Assembly: GCA_025642075.2 (NCBI GenBank)
Contig: JAODUO010000487.1
Location: 238,501 to 302,500, forward strand
Source of the DNA: Ridgeia piscesae
Taxonomy: Eukaryota > Annelida > Polychaeta > Sabellida > Siboglinidae
DNA length: 64,000 nt
Direction of reading: 5' to 3'
The translations under genes and the position numbers were made by a program. Of this stretch, positions 41,010 to 51,710 are shown piece after piece (within the stretch, counting starts at the first letter, position 1; each line of letters starts with the position of its first letter). Under the pieces are notes generated by a model. The model ran no database searches and was not told the origin of the DNA. It worked only from the letters and a program-made list of their open reading frames with translations.

Positions 41010-44000
41010 CGACGACAAGACTGACTCAGATGACTAGATGACTAATACAAACATCCAACATTATGATCATATGTTGCCATACATCTGACCAACAGAACAA
41101 CCAGTGCTTACATAAGACTGCGGGAGTTGACACAGAGGAAAGGTGATGACGTGTCAAGTCTGTCCTCAAACTTGATGAAAACACTGTACAGACATCACTT
41201 GTGACAACTCTACATTCTGTGCACAATAGTGGACAAAATTACATCTATGAATTTTTTGTGGCAATACCTTGACCCTTAGGTTCTACTGACAGAGAAGTCA
41301 ACAGACTTGTCATATCAGGAGGTCAGCAGAATGAGAACTGTGGTCATTGTGGTCAACTATGGTTTATATAGCTCTGTGTTCACTATGGTCAACTCATTCT
41401 GTCTTCTGTCTGTTCTGAGGTATCATATGAGTCTGTTTACTAACAGTAACACGCATGCACCACACACTGTCAACACACACAGTATGTTGTTACTTATAAC
41501 CACATACAACAGCATTTCTATTGTCTAAGAGTAAATACAAAATGACATTTCTGTCCCAGAAGCTCCTGCAAACATTGATGGATTCAGGTCTACACACTGG
41601 ACTCACCTTGCTTTGACCGCCGAGAGCGACACCTGGCGATGACAGCCCACAACGAGTACTTGTTCATGCCCCCACACCAACAGAACAGTGCCATGGCAGA
41701 GAGACGGTTCTACACTTGTCTTAACACTGTCTCTGTAGCAGTTGTGTTCTTTAGAGTACGGTTTAACCGTGTCAGTATGAGTGACCACTGAGTGACCACT
41801 CACTCACACTGCTCTTTAGTGCAGAGACGCACCTTCAAATATCCTTGCAACATGTGCCATGTCGACGGCCATTGTAATCCAAGAACACACGCAACGTGCG
41901 AAAACCCCACAGCTACAAATATTATTTCTACACAGCAATCACAACAATGTCTGTGATCTGAACGAGTATCTTCAGCGTTACCACAGCAACCGTGCACGTT
42001 GGAGATGTCTAGACACAACTCACAGTAATGGAGCTTATAAAATAAATCACGCCGGCTGTTGTCTGCATTAAAAAATGGTGCATAAAAACACGTTTAATGC
42101 AGTCTTATCCTGCTGTGGAGTCCACTGTGAAGACACAGTCAGTGGCACTGCTCCGTGACTGCACCTCAATAATTAAATGCCTTAAGTGCCCACCTACTGA
42201 GAAATGAAATTAGTAAGACATGCCAAAGTCAACAAATCATGACCCTGTCATCTACAAGGTGAATTGGCCATAAACTAATCAAGTCCTGTCCACCTCCTGT
42301 TGGTGATTTATCCACGTTCTTCGGTCAATGACAGCAGTGACCACCAGCTTCAATCATCCTCATCATCACCAAGGCTGTGTACATGTGTTGTACATCCACT
42401 GTCCACCTAATGTCCCTCTTTGTGCCCTACGAAGTATCCGACCAGTCGGTGGAGCTGTCCACCAGTGAATGTCTTTGATGCTCTGAGTACGACTGTCACT
42501 TCCAATGTCCCAATGTCCTCTTCCCGGTTATTTTTGCTCCAGTCCCAGTTTCCCTCCCTGTGCCTCCAGTGGCAGGGCTGATGTCCTGTCTCCCACGGAG
42601 TGATGTATCCCCTCTCTCTCTCTAAGCCGGGCTCACCAAACTTCCATCAATAGACTGAGGCAGCCCTAGTAACCACAAATCACAAACACACTGTTGCCAT
42701 GGCAACACAAATCCATCACTTCTCCGGTGTTGAGAAAAAATACTGCCTGCAACATTCCCAAATCTGTGCTGACGTCACTGGTGATACTGCAGAGAGAATC
42801 ACACACATCTGTGAGTGCGGACAACTTGGGTGATGCGAGCTGATCAGAGTGGACCAGCGTGCACACTGACACACCCACTAACTCACTAACACGCCCCACG
42901 CACACACCGTGTCTCAGCGCTCCAGCATGACCAGCAATCAATATCAAACCTACGCAGCCATCTACTGGCAACATGCACTGGACGTAAACTGTCTAATAGA
43001 CAACATCAACACTGCACTGGACGTAAACTGTCTAATAGACAACATCAACACTGCACTGGACGTAAACGGTCTAATAGACAACATCAACACTGCACTGGAC
43101 GTAAACGGTCTAATAGACAACATCAACACTGCACTGGACGTAAACTGTCTAATAGACAACATCAACACTGCACTGGACGTAAACTGTCTAATAGACAACA
43201 TCAACACTGCACTGGACGTAAACTGTCTAATAGACAACATCAACACTGCACTGGACGTAAACTGTCTAATAGACAACATCAACACTGCACTGGACGTAAA
43301 CGGTCTAATAGACAACATCAACACTGCACTGGACGTAAACTGTCTAATAGACAACATCAACACTGCACTGGACGTAAACTGTCTAATAGACAACATCAAC
43401 ACTGCACTGGACGTAAACTGTCTAATAGACAACATCAACACTGCACTGGACGTAAACTGTCTAATAGACAACATCAACACTGCACTGGACGTAAACTGTC
43501 TAATAGACAACATCAACACTGCACTGGACATAAACGGTCTAATAGACAACATCAACACTGCACTGGACGTAAACTGTCTAATAGACAACATCAACACTGC
43601 ACTGGACATAAACGGTCCAATAGACAACATCAACACTGCACTGGACAATGGTCTAACAGCCCACACTTGGACTGTCCTGAGACAAAACTGTTTCCTCAAC
43701 TAGTTTAACCAGGATGAATGTGATTCTTTCATGTTAACAATAATCGAAAATACATACTGTATAACTACTTTTACAATGGGCCAAGAGGCTCTGAATGAAG
43801 TCGTTTGCATTATAAATATGAGTTTCTTATTATTAATGAACTGTTTTTGGTGAACCATAGTCCCTGACATTCTCCTCACTATTAGATTATTATCATCCAA
43901 TTGGCTTTTTCTCTGGTCATTTATATGTGATGACCAGAAACAGAGCCAGATTGTGCAGCAACATGACTGATGTCTATGCTGGACATTAGTGGTCTAAGTC

Positions 44001-47000
44001 AAGGTGGAGACACCTACTTCCACTCGAGTGACTTCACTCAGTCAGCACAGTGATCAGAATGCAATTGATATCAATGAAGTTCAGACAATTAAATTAACAG
44101 AGGCAATATATTATATTTAGTTCTATTTTACAAGAAACTTCAAACAACTAACAAGAACAAGAGCAAGTAACAAGAGCAAGTAATAAGTACGATTAATCAA
44201 TTAATCACATAAGTACTTTTTTAAGTACTTGAGAACAAGTTTTTCTATATAATTTGTATGATACTAGTTGCATCAGCATTTTGCATAGATTTGATTTGTC
44301 CACCTGGCCCATGGATGATTAAGATGTGCTGTTTGATTGATAAAATACATGCAAGGTACTCTGACACTATTTGTAAATAATAATGTTTAAAATTTAATGA
44401 GTAAGAGTTCTTTTATATTGTGATTAAAAGTACAGGTAATGATTATTAAGTGCATTTTTGTGTACTCAAATACCAATGACTTGTACGTGCCACCATTTCG
44501 CAGTCGATACGGTGATAGAATGTTCTCAGTAGCAGGTCCACGACTGTGGAACTCTCTCCCTGCCGAGATGAAGAAAACCTGTTGCCTCGTGACTTTTAAA
44601 AGACTATTGAAAATCCACCTGTATATGAAGTGTAGACACCTGTCAGTTTATTTAATTTGTATTTTATTTTTACCTATTTATTATCTTGTACATGTTTTAC
44701 ATTAATTTTACATAATGTCATACTCATTATTTTATTATCAATATACCATTTATTTTAATAATTATCTTTAGCTAACATATTTATTTTATTATTTATTACT
44801 ATTACTTTTTATAAATATGTTATGTATTTTATTTACCATAACAAACTTAATATTATAATTCTACGACACATGTATACATACTCATGTACAGCGCCTCCGA
44901 ATGGATATTTCTAGATTTATGGCGCTTTATAAATGTTCTTCTTCTTATTATTATGAGTACTGGGTACTGCTGGCCCAATGCAATACTTACTTCAGCCCAC
45001 CAAAATGATCTGTGATTGTAGTTATTCCTATGTATGTAAAATTATATTCTATAGCATTAACCCTTTACATTACATTTGCTATGAATGTTGACTGGCACAG
45101 AATGAATTTCTCCGTGGGGGCTATAAATATAGCTGATCCTATCTTGGAATACACCCAATCCCTGGGTGAGACCTATGGGAGACCTGTGTGAGACCTGTGT
45201 GAGACCTGAGTGAGACCTGTGTGTGAGACCTGTGTGTGAGACCTATGGGTGAGACCTATGGGAGACCTGTGTGTGAGACCTATGGGAGACCTCTCGGTAC
45301 CACCGCCACTCCACTGAGACAGACCAATGGCTTCTATTGTGACATTTGTGGTCTTCCAGGAAATTACAACTCCGCATAAATCAGCCAGAAATACCAGGCA
45401 GGCAACCAAGACATTAGCAGTCCACCCATGACTGACCCAGGCCCAGTTTATGGACAATGGGAACGCCACAACAAATTACTTCCTGGGAGGATGTGCCAGG
45501 CCAGGCCAGACAGAGGGAACTAGAGCTTATTGTCCCAACTCAGGGGAGACCCGATATAAGACACATCAACTTTGTTGTTCTTGAAGATACAACCTGTACA
45601 TGGTTAGCTTCAACAACAATTGTAATTAACTGTGTCATAAAATATGCTTAATTGCAATTATAAACTATGTAAATGGGATAATTGTTATGACATGTCTGTA
45701 ATATTGGTATAATGGTCAGTTATTAAATTATGTAACTGACTTTTGAATCCTAAGAATGGTTTATAGTAACTTACTGATACTGGTCAAGAACACTACCTGT
45801 TATGCAGTCAGTGAGCCAACCAGACAGCTCCAATACGGTGTACTAGAAATGGTCAGCAAATGATGCAAACTGTAACTACATTATTGTTATCAACTACACA
45901 TTGACCATCAGATCATCCTGTTCTCAGGTGCTGTAGCAATTTGTTGTTGATCCCGACTTGTTTCACCTGACAAGGACACATTCGGTCTGATCTGTCTGTA
46001 TGAATCAAGTGTTGCCATGACAACGTGGTTCTTGAGCCTAGTTTAATGCCCCATATAGAAAGATCACAGATGGACTATTGATGCATTATTGATGTAATCA
46101 AGCGAGTACTCCTGGCAGAGGCAGACTGTCTGGCTACAAAACACACACACGCGGGCAAATTAGTGCTTTACTTTGTCAGTGCGCACCATGCACTGGTGGG
46201 AAACAACTCACGTTAATTAGTCCTGCAAGTGGGTTGTTTTGTGGGTTGTTTTCAAAAAGAATGATTCTGCAACGAGAAATTAGATATCACAGGTTCCCTC
46301 CATAACCATCATAATACACATTAACTTGCACCAGTCGTGGATCCTTCTTGCAACAGTGTTATACTTTTTAAATAAAACATATAAATCTCATGAGCACTGT
46401 ATATAAGATATTTGGGTCTTCTTGAAAACAAGCCAACTTCACGAAACTGTTGTTCTGAGTGGAAATCGTTCAAATAAAAAGAAATTCTTTAAAACCCAAA
46501 TTATTCACTTAAAAACAATTGTTATGGGACATTGAATACGAATACTAATCTCGACCATGAATGACAACACAAACATTGGTGATCTGACTGAACTGACTGC
46601 ACATCTAGAGTAAGACCCATCTATGGAAAACTACAAAATACAAAATATTTAATTTAACATATATCAATGTTCAGTAATATCAAATTCACTGCACAGCATA
46701 CACACGTATACACACATGACAATACACCTTATGTAGGACACCACACTGCACACAACTCATGTCAATAGCCAATATTGGCCCCTTACTACGTACCCCATTC
46801 AGATTCAGATGGCTCTCGGAGATGTGATTTTAATTTGGCCACACAGCACATGTCCTCTCATGGGACATTAGTGTCACAGATCTAGATCTAACTGGACATC
46901 TCACTGGCTGTCACCTCATCTGGCCTTGGTCACTGTCTCACTGAGCAGTGGTCATCTCAGGGGACATGTGGCTGGCTAAAGATGTCATTACACAGCTTAC

Positions 47001-50000
47001 AGTTTCTAAACTACCACAACAACAGACATTAGGCTGTACTGATAATTGTTTTGTTTAAGGGCATCCTACCAAGAAATGTTAATAACTTTTTGTTAACTTA
47101 AATAATTTGTCTTAACTTTCCTGTTTTCATGGTAACAAAGAAAACATTAGTCACGATGATGTCAAATTACTATTTCAGAACATTTATGTATACGCAACTA
47201 TGTCACTCTTTAATATTGAATAACAACATAATTATAATTTCTGATTTGATAAGTATTTCCCTTATTCTCCTAACAAGGTGTTTGAACAATTCTAACAATC
47301 TTGTTAAATATACTTGTTGTGTTATTACATGTAAATTAATTGATAAAACACAAGAATCAGAAGAAATCTGTCCAAGCCTTCAGACACCAGGAGTATTGTT
47401 GAGGCAATGTTTACTGCGCCAGACAGAAGGTCTCTCTGAGACTAGGGGGGGGGGGTTCACTCTGATTAACACTGATCAGCTGAGTGCACATTTCACAGCA
47501 TAATTAACCTCCACTGACAAGTGTTTTAGAAATTACACGACATTTGAATACCTCAAGTTTCCTACAAACCATTTTAAAAACCTAACACCCCTGGCTAGAC
47601 CCAGTCAGTTATTTATCATGACGACACCAATCAAAATGACACCTGTAACAATATGCAAAATACACACACGGACAGGAGTGACATCTGTCATAATTTGACA
47701 GCTCTGATACCACACCGCACAAAAACATAATCTCTACACACTCAACACTAAACAAGTCTCACAGAAATTCAGACAACCTGTGTAATGTTATTTGTATTGG
47801 GTACTTTCTTGCATTGCAGAATGGCACAAATGTGGTCTTACGTCTGCCAGTGAAATGTTAAAATTAGAAATTAAACAGACTACTGGGAGATTAGCTACTG
47901 TTTGCAACCATGCTATTACAAAACGATAACCAATGCTATAGGTAACACACACACGCACACCAGATACTAAGTCAGTGCTGCCACCTAGTGAACTATCTAG
48001 AACCACTGCCCACTTGTCTAACTAGACCCAAACACATACTGCATAAATACTGACTTGCTCAACTACTTCAAGACACATGCGCAAAGTCATGTACCGGTAT
48101 ACTGCATACTGCCACTGCTCAATACCTAAAGATATCAATATTTCCGCAACTACCCAAGACAGTGATTAATGGCACATGTAATGCACTGACAGATTAGACA
48201 AGGTGTGATTTCATCCTACACAGAACAGTCTGAATGAACTTAAATAAGAAGCACTATCCATGGTTAGTTTGAAATAGTAATGGGATAAGCCGCTGCAGTG
48301 CTACTCCCTCTGGTGAGGGATATCGCAATCAAGCATCACAAATTGGTAGACATATTGAAATGGGTATCTCGTCTAGCATTTTAAAAATTGGTTTGAAAAA
48401 AACAAGATTGTTACTGCAAAAAGGGTCCAAACCTAAAAATGGCGTGCTAAATGCGGTTTCACTTTGTATGCATACATGCATGAATGCACATATTTTGTAT
48501 AGAAATGGACCAATATAAACATGGTTTCAAAAAATATATATATTAATTATAAACATATTCATGCACATGTATGTAATTTTTACGAAATTCTCAAACCTCA
48601 GCCAGTCAAATTCTGAGAGCCAGTCTGTCAAATTTTCTTTTTGTCTTGTCATGTCAACAATGCTGACTGAAAGCCTTATGCAACAGGTCGGCCGAATCCT
48701 TCTACCACGTTTCTGAACCAGCCACCAGTAGCAGGTACTGGTGGCAGCTTCAGTTCAGTCGCCAGGACCATCTGACCATTGCAAACAGATAATGCACCAA
48801 CTTAACTTGAACATATGGCATACATCTATTGCAAACAATCTGATATCTTACACCAAATGTAAATTTATTGCTTGTACTATTGTGGAGAATTAAACTGGTT
48901 TAGTGGTTAGATGGAAAACTACAGCCAATTGTGGACTCACCTATACTGTGGACGTCCAGCGAGCACTGACCAATGGACTCGACTGACATACTTGACAGCA
49001 GAAAGACGCCTTTGGCCATCTTGGTGACGTCTCGCACACAAAGTGTACTGGGTGGCTGGTGCTGCCGCCTGGTGACCTCCTCGGAACCACCAGTCACAGT
49101 GAGGGTGAATGGCTGCTTCGCAGCAGGACTTGTGCATAGTGATGGTGGCGCTGCCTTGTGGTGGATGATCTCAGGACTACATGTGGCGCGCACCGCCTGA
49201 GGCTTGGTGTCTGACGCCGCATGGCGCTGATTTGACTGCTTCTCTTTGAACGCCTGGTACACGGTCTTCTCACTGGTGGCGCCACTGCTGTCTTCGAATG
49301 TTTTCAGTATCCGTGCTGACTGCAGCGGCATGGGTGACTGTTCTGATGGCTGTTGCATTGTGGGTACTTTCTCCTTTCCACCGGTGCTGTTTTTCTCCGA
49401 GGATTTCCCACCGGAGAAACGTCGCATCAGCAACTGGCGAATGGGTGACGACCTCCGAGATTTATTTTTCTGTGTGGCTCCACCTGGTGCTGCATCATGT
49501 GCCGTAGCGTCAGTAGCATCAGGGACATGCAGACTACTGTTGCTACTGTTTGTCGTACTGCCTTCAGAAGCGTTACCATGGTGACCGCAGCTTTCACTGC
49601 GTCTACTTCCTGCCTTGCGCAGTGACTTGGGAGACATGTGGGAGATGCGACGTAACATACGTGTAATACTGCTGCTGATTGTCTGCGTTTTGTCGTCGCC
49701 CTGTGTTGGTGGCGCCTTCTGGGGAGAGGACTGGCGGCCGGTGTCCTTCCTCGGAGGTTTCTGTGTGTCTACAGTGCTGCCACTGGACAGAGCCTTCCAT
49801 GACTCTCGTGTGCGCTCAGCCAAGTTGCGCAGCCGCGACCGACTCCGTTTCTTCTTCCCGTTCTCCGTGTGTCCGTCACACACCTTCCCATCATGCACAG
49901 GGTGCGACCGGCCATCTAGGACAACGTTCTTTGCATGAACGTACTCTTTCTGTATGACAGTAGCGCGTCGTTTCGTCTCCACGGCAACGACCCCTGCATC

Positions 50001-50558
50001 GGGTTTATCAACCGAGAGATGTCTACACATAACTTGATTGTCACATGATCGTGACTTGTGACAGGTGCCGCATTCGGGGGTCAAGAGGTCAGAGGAAGAC
50101 TTGCTGCCCCCCAGGATGTGTCTCCGTTTGTTCCTCCACTCGTCACTTGATGTCGCCACCGCTGCCCGACTACGTTCTGGTGTAGGACTACGTCGCCGCG
50201 GCTCTGACAACATGTCACATGACCGCGTCTGCTGTGGCATCGCACTACTTCTTGAAGGCGAAGTGTACGAGTCATCTGACAACGTCGAGCGACTTTCGCC
50301 CTTCAACGGCGCCATCTGTACTCGTCTCGGAGAAGTGACAGCAGAGAAACTAGTCCGGTATGGCTGCGGGATACGAGGGATGATGTCATCACCGTCATGT
50401 CTGTAGCATCGACTGGGGCTTGCGTAGCGTGTAAGTCGGTCACGCACTATGTGTGGCGATGGTTCTCGTGACCGTGAACCGTACTGCGAGAACTCAAACT
50501 GGCCACTTTGGTGTCGTGGCATACGACCCCGGCCCTCCACTGACTGCTTCGTCTCCAT
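20731..50558 (-). CDS. DLGAP: DLGAP (GKAP/SAPAP) family scaffold protein, eight coding exons
   Basis: Exons on the minus strand are 50597-48941 (likely ATG at 50558), 36885-36703, 27316-26664, 23146-23044, 22386-22301, 21813-21658, 21379-21325 and 20918-20731. Phases agree at every junction and the joined frame is 1013 codons plus TAG, close to the usual family length. DLGAP proteins link guanylate-kinase scaffolds such as PSD-95 to Shank at synapses. The last five exons carry the GKAP domain: DGVYFLKVMQQE, GKMRATVGKARLL, TTAQDLEGFWDMV and RDEARKRLLLAKRAG are all recognisable. The N-terminal 600 residues are Ser/Arg-rich and disordered-looking, as in the family. The tail lacks the vertebrate PDZ-binding end. 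The junction from exon 1 to exon 2 rests on phase alone; the C-terminal half is firm. Confidence 0.85.
21325..21379 (-). CDS. DLGAP: DLGAP 55-bp linker exon
   Basis: The acceptor TTATAG and donor TTCAG|GTGAGG frame 18 codons plus one base (ISTQSVLSDPGSVKSKSS). This exon is needed to bring the last exon into phase with the preceding GKAP exon. It is Ser-rich, like the linker at this position in the family. Confidence 0.8.
21658..21813 (-). CDS. DLGAP: DLGAP GKAP-domain exon (AQDLEGFWDM)
   Basis: Exactly 52 codons sit between acceptor CACCAG and donor CCG|GTACGT, phase 0 on both sides. TTAQDLEGFWDMVLLQVDDV closely matches the most conserved stretch of the GKAP domain, where vertebrates have TAQDLAGFWDLLQLSIEDI. 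An alternating CA/CG purine-pyrimidine run begins within 20 bases of the donor (21597-21640). Confidence 0.95.
22301..22386 (-). CDS. DLGAP: DLGAP GKAP-domain exon (GKMRATVGKARLL)
   Basis: 28 codons after a split Gly, between acceptor GGCAG and donor ATG|GTAGGT. KMRATVGKARLL followed by KFKQFDGLC matches the family pattern G-K-I-R-x-A-V-G-x-A and K-F-x-Q-F-x-G-L-C. Confidence 0.95.
22741..23036. repeat. Degenerate 21-bp minisatellite next to an exon donor
   Basis: Variants of GGTTGCACGTTCACTGTAGTT repeat about 14 times with considerable divergence. The array ends a few bases from the donor of the DLGAP exon at 23044. Confidence 0.85.
23044..23146 (-). CDS. DLGAP: DLGAP first GKAP-domain exon (DGVYFLKVMQQE)
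   Basis: 34 codons plus one base, between acceptor TGCTGTAG and donor GAAG|GTGAGA. DGVYFLKVMQQERSHLDELC corresponds to the start of the GKAP domain, where vertebrate proteins read DGHWFLKLLQAE. The exon sits between two tandem arrays, and its acceptor and first codons have been copied into the upstream one. Confidence 0.93.
23120..24475. repeat. Minisatellite (66-70 bp) that duplicates a DLGAP splice acceptor
   Basis: About 20 head-to-tail copies extend away from the exon at 23146, most 66-70 bp with a few shorter. Read on the minus strand, each contains the intron end TGTGTGCTGTAG followed by the first 28 bases of the true exon (GAC GGT GTG TAC TTC CTC AAG GTG ATG C) and then CTCCACCTGTGTGTG, which is not exon sequence. 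Differences between copies are mostly synonymous in the exon-derived part (GAC/GAT, CTC/CTG). Later copies (after 24130) carry small indels. Confidence 0.95.
24476..26663 (-). other. DLGAP intron
   Basis: No exon is recognised. At 26200-26440 there is a pyrimidine-rich degenerate repeat of CCTGTCTTTCCCTGTCCTGT type; the proline/serine-like frames across it are low-complexity artefacts. Confidence 0.6.
26664..27316 (-). CDS. DLGAP: DLGAP Ser/Thr-rich middle exon
   Basis: 217 codons after a split Gly, running from GSGTSLAPAHQTDS to MTPEESACK, between acceptor TTGCAG and donor AAG|GTGGGT. The sequence is rich in Ser, Thr, Asp and Pro, with KPDKRFSPRDKQQ and few hydrophobic stretches, so it is probably disordered linker before the GKAP domain. 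The phase joins directly to the 23.1-kb exon. The polypyrimidine side of its acceptor is the edge of a 29-bp tandem array. Confidence 0.85.
27317..28288. repeat. 29-bp minisatellite abutting an exon acceptor
   Basis: Units of CACTTGTGTCAACACAACAT plus TAACACAACA repeat about 33 times, with some shortened copies of about 19 bp and a C/T variant (CACCTG versus CACTTG) interspersed. The array starts at the acceptor of the 26.7-27.3 kb exon. Confidence 0.95.
28289..28646. repeat. (ACAAC)n / 14-bp / (ACAAC)n compound repeat
   Basis: Two blocks of pure ACAAC pentamers flank a block of ACCTACATCAACAC units. The A-B-A layout suggests the 14-bp unit amplified inside one pentamer array. Confidence 0.95.
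28897..29033. repeat. (CACT)n and (CACC)n tetramer array
   Basis: Tetramers switch from CACT to CACC near 28968 and back to CACT near 29007. Confidence 0.97.
29150..29650. repeat. 57-bp minisatellite, about 9 copies
   Basis: The unit contains AAGAATGAAGTCATAGTTGA and ACGAGGCCTCAGTTGGCTGG. Because 57 is divisible by three, frames stay open on both strands. Copies vary at a few sites (GTTGAC/GATGAC, TATACA/TACACA). Confidence 0.95.
29995..30067 (-). CDS. DLGAP: Candidate alternative first coding exon of DLGAP (30 kb)
   Basis: ATG opens 24 codons plus one base (MWEQVRCGCCLPWIPGLRLL...) ending at TCAG|GTGAGT. An in-frame TAG lies about 20 codons upstream with no ATG between. The trailing single base matches the phase-1 start of the next exon downstream (27316). 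The Cys cluster at positions 7, 9 and 10 could be lipid-modified. There is no family similarity to confirm it, so it may be a chance match to a donor consensus. Confidence 0.4.
30070..31425 (-). other. DLGAP intron with an alternating purine-pyrimidine run
   Basis: 31205-31325 is almost entirely TG/CG/CA alternation (GCATGTGTGCGTGCGAGTGT and similar), a sequence prone to form Z-DNA. No exon is recognised. Confidence 0.6.
31430..31955. repeat. 38-bp minisatellite, about 13 copies
   Basis: The unit contains CCAGCACTACACCAGTGAGA and GGACAGTGATGTGTCT. Copies vary between CAGTGATG and CAGTCATG and carry a small insertion in one unit. Confidence 0.93.
32200..32411. repeat. 18-bp minisatellite, about 12 copies
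   Basis: The unit is GGAGGGTGGAGACTCACT, strongly purine-biased on this strand. Its length is a multiple of three and gives open frames on both strands. Confidence 0.96.
35148..35312. repeat. 19-bp tandem repeat, about 8 copies
   Basis: The unit is ACTGACCGAGTACTCACAC, with a G/A variant in ACCGAG. Confidence 0.92.
35604..35800 (-). repeat. Interspersed repeat family X, copy C (reverse)
   Basis: Read on the minus strand, this shares the order of motifs seen at 2880-3200 and 12806-13110: AAGCCAGT, CAAAATCAACTGTAAACACA, TGTGACACCCATTTTCAAGCCATAA, then TTTTTAACCATCC and TACCCGTCC. It is more diverged than the other two. It lies in a DLGAP intron. Confidence 0.5.
36703..36885 (-). CDS. DLGAP: DLGAP middle exon (hub for alternative 5' exons)
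   Basis: The donor TTACAG|GTAAGT is strong and leaves one base, which completes the Gly opening the 27.3-kb exon. The frame contains IPWSRHSLIPFPLGVDWD and PVRGHVKNLIRLFSNGLVT. The acceptor is chosen at ACTCAG|TG because all identified upstream coding exons end with a single G. Other AG sites in the same open frame at 36894 and 36952 would need a phase-0 partner, and an ATG inside the exon (GVDWDM) could start a shorter form. It is absent from the family parts I recognise. Confidence 0.6.
36886..39995 (-). other. DLGAP intron
   Basis: No exon is recognised. A 21-bp minisatellite within it is listed separately. Confidence 0.55.
38250..38719. repeat. 21-bp minisatellite, about 22 copies
   Basis: The unit is CTGTCCACCTGTACTGTCCA plus A. 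A few copies lack the spacer ACTGTCCA. The unit length keeps four of six frames open across the array; these are not genes. Confidence 0.97.
40000..40036 (-). CDS. DLGAP: Candidate alternative first coding exon of DLGAP (40 kb)
   Basis: ATG opens 12 codons plus one base (MAAMLEASSLAE) and ends at GAAG|GTGAGT. An in-frame TAG lies eight codons upstream. The phase fits the 36.7-kb exon. The exon is so short that chance cannot be excluded. Confidence 0.35.
40948..41010. repeat. (ACGC)n tetramer array
   Basis: About 15 ACGC tetramers, a CpG-dense alternating run that is prone to Z-DNA. Confidence 0.95.
41607..41694 (-). CDS. DLGAP: Candidate alternative first coding exon of DLGAP (41.7 kb)
   Basis: ATG in good context (GCCATGG) opens 29 codons plus one base (MALFCWCGGMNKYSLWAVIA, then an Arg/Ser-rich run) and ends at CAAG|GTGAGT. 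An in-frame TAA lies nine codons upstream, so this would be a true first exon. The phase fits the 36.7-kb exon. Two Cys near the N-terminus followed by a basic run would suit membrane association by lipidation, but that is inference. Confidence 0.5.
41700..42969 (-). other. DLGAP intron
   Basis: No exon or notable repeat is recognised. Confidence 0.5.
42970..43646. repeat. 39-bp minisatellite, 17 copies
   Basis: Each unit contains GACAACATCAACACTGCACT and GGACGTAAAC. The unit length of 39 keeps frames open on both strands (264 and 245 codons). Variation is limited to two or three sites (AACTGT/AACGGT, GACGTA/GACATA) and does not favour silent changes in either frame, so it is treated as non-coding. 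Confidence 0.95.
44480..44960 (+). pseudogene. LINE 3' end (CR1/L2-like)
   Basis: The plus strand encodes RYGDRMFSVAGPRLWNSLPA and TFKRLLKIHL, a typical C-terminus of CR1/L2-type LINE proteins, then an AT-rich 3' part ending ATGGCGCTTTATAAATGTTC and a short TTCTTCTTATTATTAT tail. The 5' end is missing. It sits antisense within a DLGAP intron. Confidence 0.8.
45165..45293. repeat. Degenerate tandem repeat of GAGACCTGTGT type
   Basis: Variants GAGACCTGTGTGTGAGACCT and GAGACCTATGG repeat about ten times with irregular spacing. Confidence 0.85.
45294..48940 (-). other. DLGAP intron
   Basis: No exon or repeat array is recognised. Confidence 0.5.
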
Positions 50559-50597
50559 CGTCACATGAGTACCGTCACTGGCCTGTAGGTGGCGTAA
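48941..50597 (-). CDS. DLGAP: DLGAP long N-terminal exon
   Basis: A 1657-bp exon between acceptor TTGTTGCAG and donor ATAG|GTGAGT, open throughout (552 codons plus one base). The likely start is the ATG at 50558, with A at -3 and G at +4. It encodes a basic, Ser/Arg-rich and probably disordered region with many RSxS and SP sites (SREPSPH, YASPSR, EPRRRSPTPERSR, RRSSPIRQLL), as in DLGAP N-terminal regions. A KTQTI stretch near exon codon 303 resembles the TQT core bound by dynein light chain, a known GKAP partner. Its assignment to DLGAP rests on position, phase and composition. Confidence 0.75.
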
Positions 50598-51224
50598 CTG
50601 CAACAAAAGAATTATACTTTCATTGCATGTTGTTTACTATGAGAAATAAACCATCTGTCTACATTAATTAACACAGTAACGTAAACCATTTTCCAAACTA
50701 TCTTGACACTTTATGACGCATCAACCCAAGAGCACCCATTCTGTGCCTACAGACGGTGCTTACACACAGGACGCCATTACTTTTGTCTTTGTCCTTTCTT
50801 TGGTGTCGTAATTTCAACAAAACATCGCACAAGGTAGTAGACACTGAGTGAGTCAGCCAAGTTCACCTGCTTACATGTGCATACTAAGTTGTTTTATAAA
50901 CCGGCATGTCTGTGTGGTTTAGCGTTTCACTCTGTGGTTTACCTGTCTACAAAAAGATGGTCATTTGTCATGAGCAGTGTCAGCGGTGATGTGCGTGTTA
51001 CAATCAATACACAGGACAGTGTACAATGGTCTGTCTGACTTAACATGTCTCACTATAGCTATTACATCACAGCTACAACTGACAATACAGGCATTGTACA
51101 GACAGACATCATGCAGGGCTAATACAGTTGGCTGGCTGGCCGGCTGGGGCAGCACTAGACTGGCTGCTCTAGTCAGTATGTGAAAGCTCTCACGACTTAT
51201 GTCTATGTTACATGTAGGACCAAT

Positions 51225-51710
51225 CAGACAATAGGAGACTTATATCTGTGTTATGTTTAGGACCAATCAGACATGAGGAGACTTATGTATGTGTTTTATA
51301 TATAGGACCAACCAGAAATGAGGAGACTTATGTATGTGTTTTATATATAGGACCAACTAGACATGAGGAGACTTATGTATGTGTTTTATATATAGGACCA
51401 ATCAGACATGAGGAGACTTATGTATGTGTTTTATATATAGGACCAATCAGACATGAGGAGACTTATGTATGTTTTTTATATATAGGGCGAATCAGACATG
51501 AGGAGACTTATGTATGTGTTATATATATATAGGACCAATCAGACATGAGGAGACTTATGTATGTGTTTTAGGTATAGGACCAACTAGACATGAGGAGACA
51601 ATGTCTGTGTTATGTATAGGACCAAACATACACAAGGTGACTTGTGTCTGTGTCATGTCTAGGAACCAACCACACATTAGGAGACTTATGTCTGTGTTAT
51701 ATATAGGACC
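51225..51710. repeat. 45-bp minisatellite, about 11 copies
   Basis: The unit contains GACCAATCAGACATGAGGAG and ACTTATGTATGTG, followed by a TTTTATATATAG stretch. The outer copies are more diverged than the central ones. Confidence 0.93.

Noticed and set aside
42909..43703. 264-codon repeat protein with a 13-residue unit
   Set aside because: Open on both strands, no good start, and the variable sites are not biased to silent changes. The 39-bp unit explains it.
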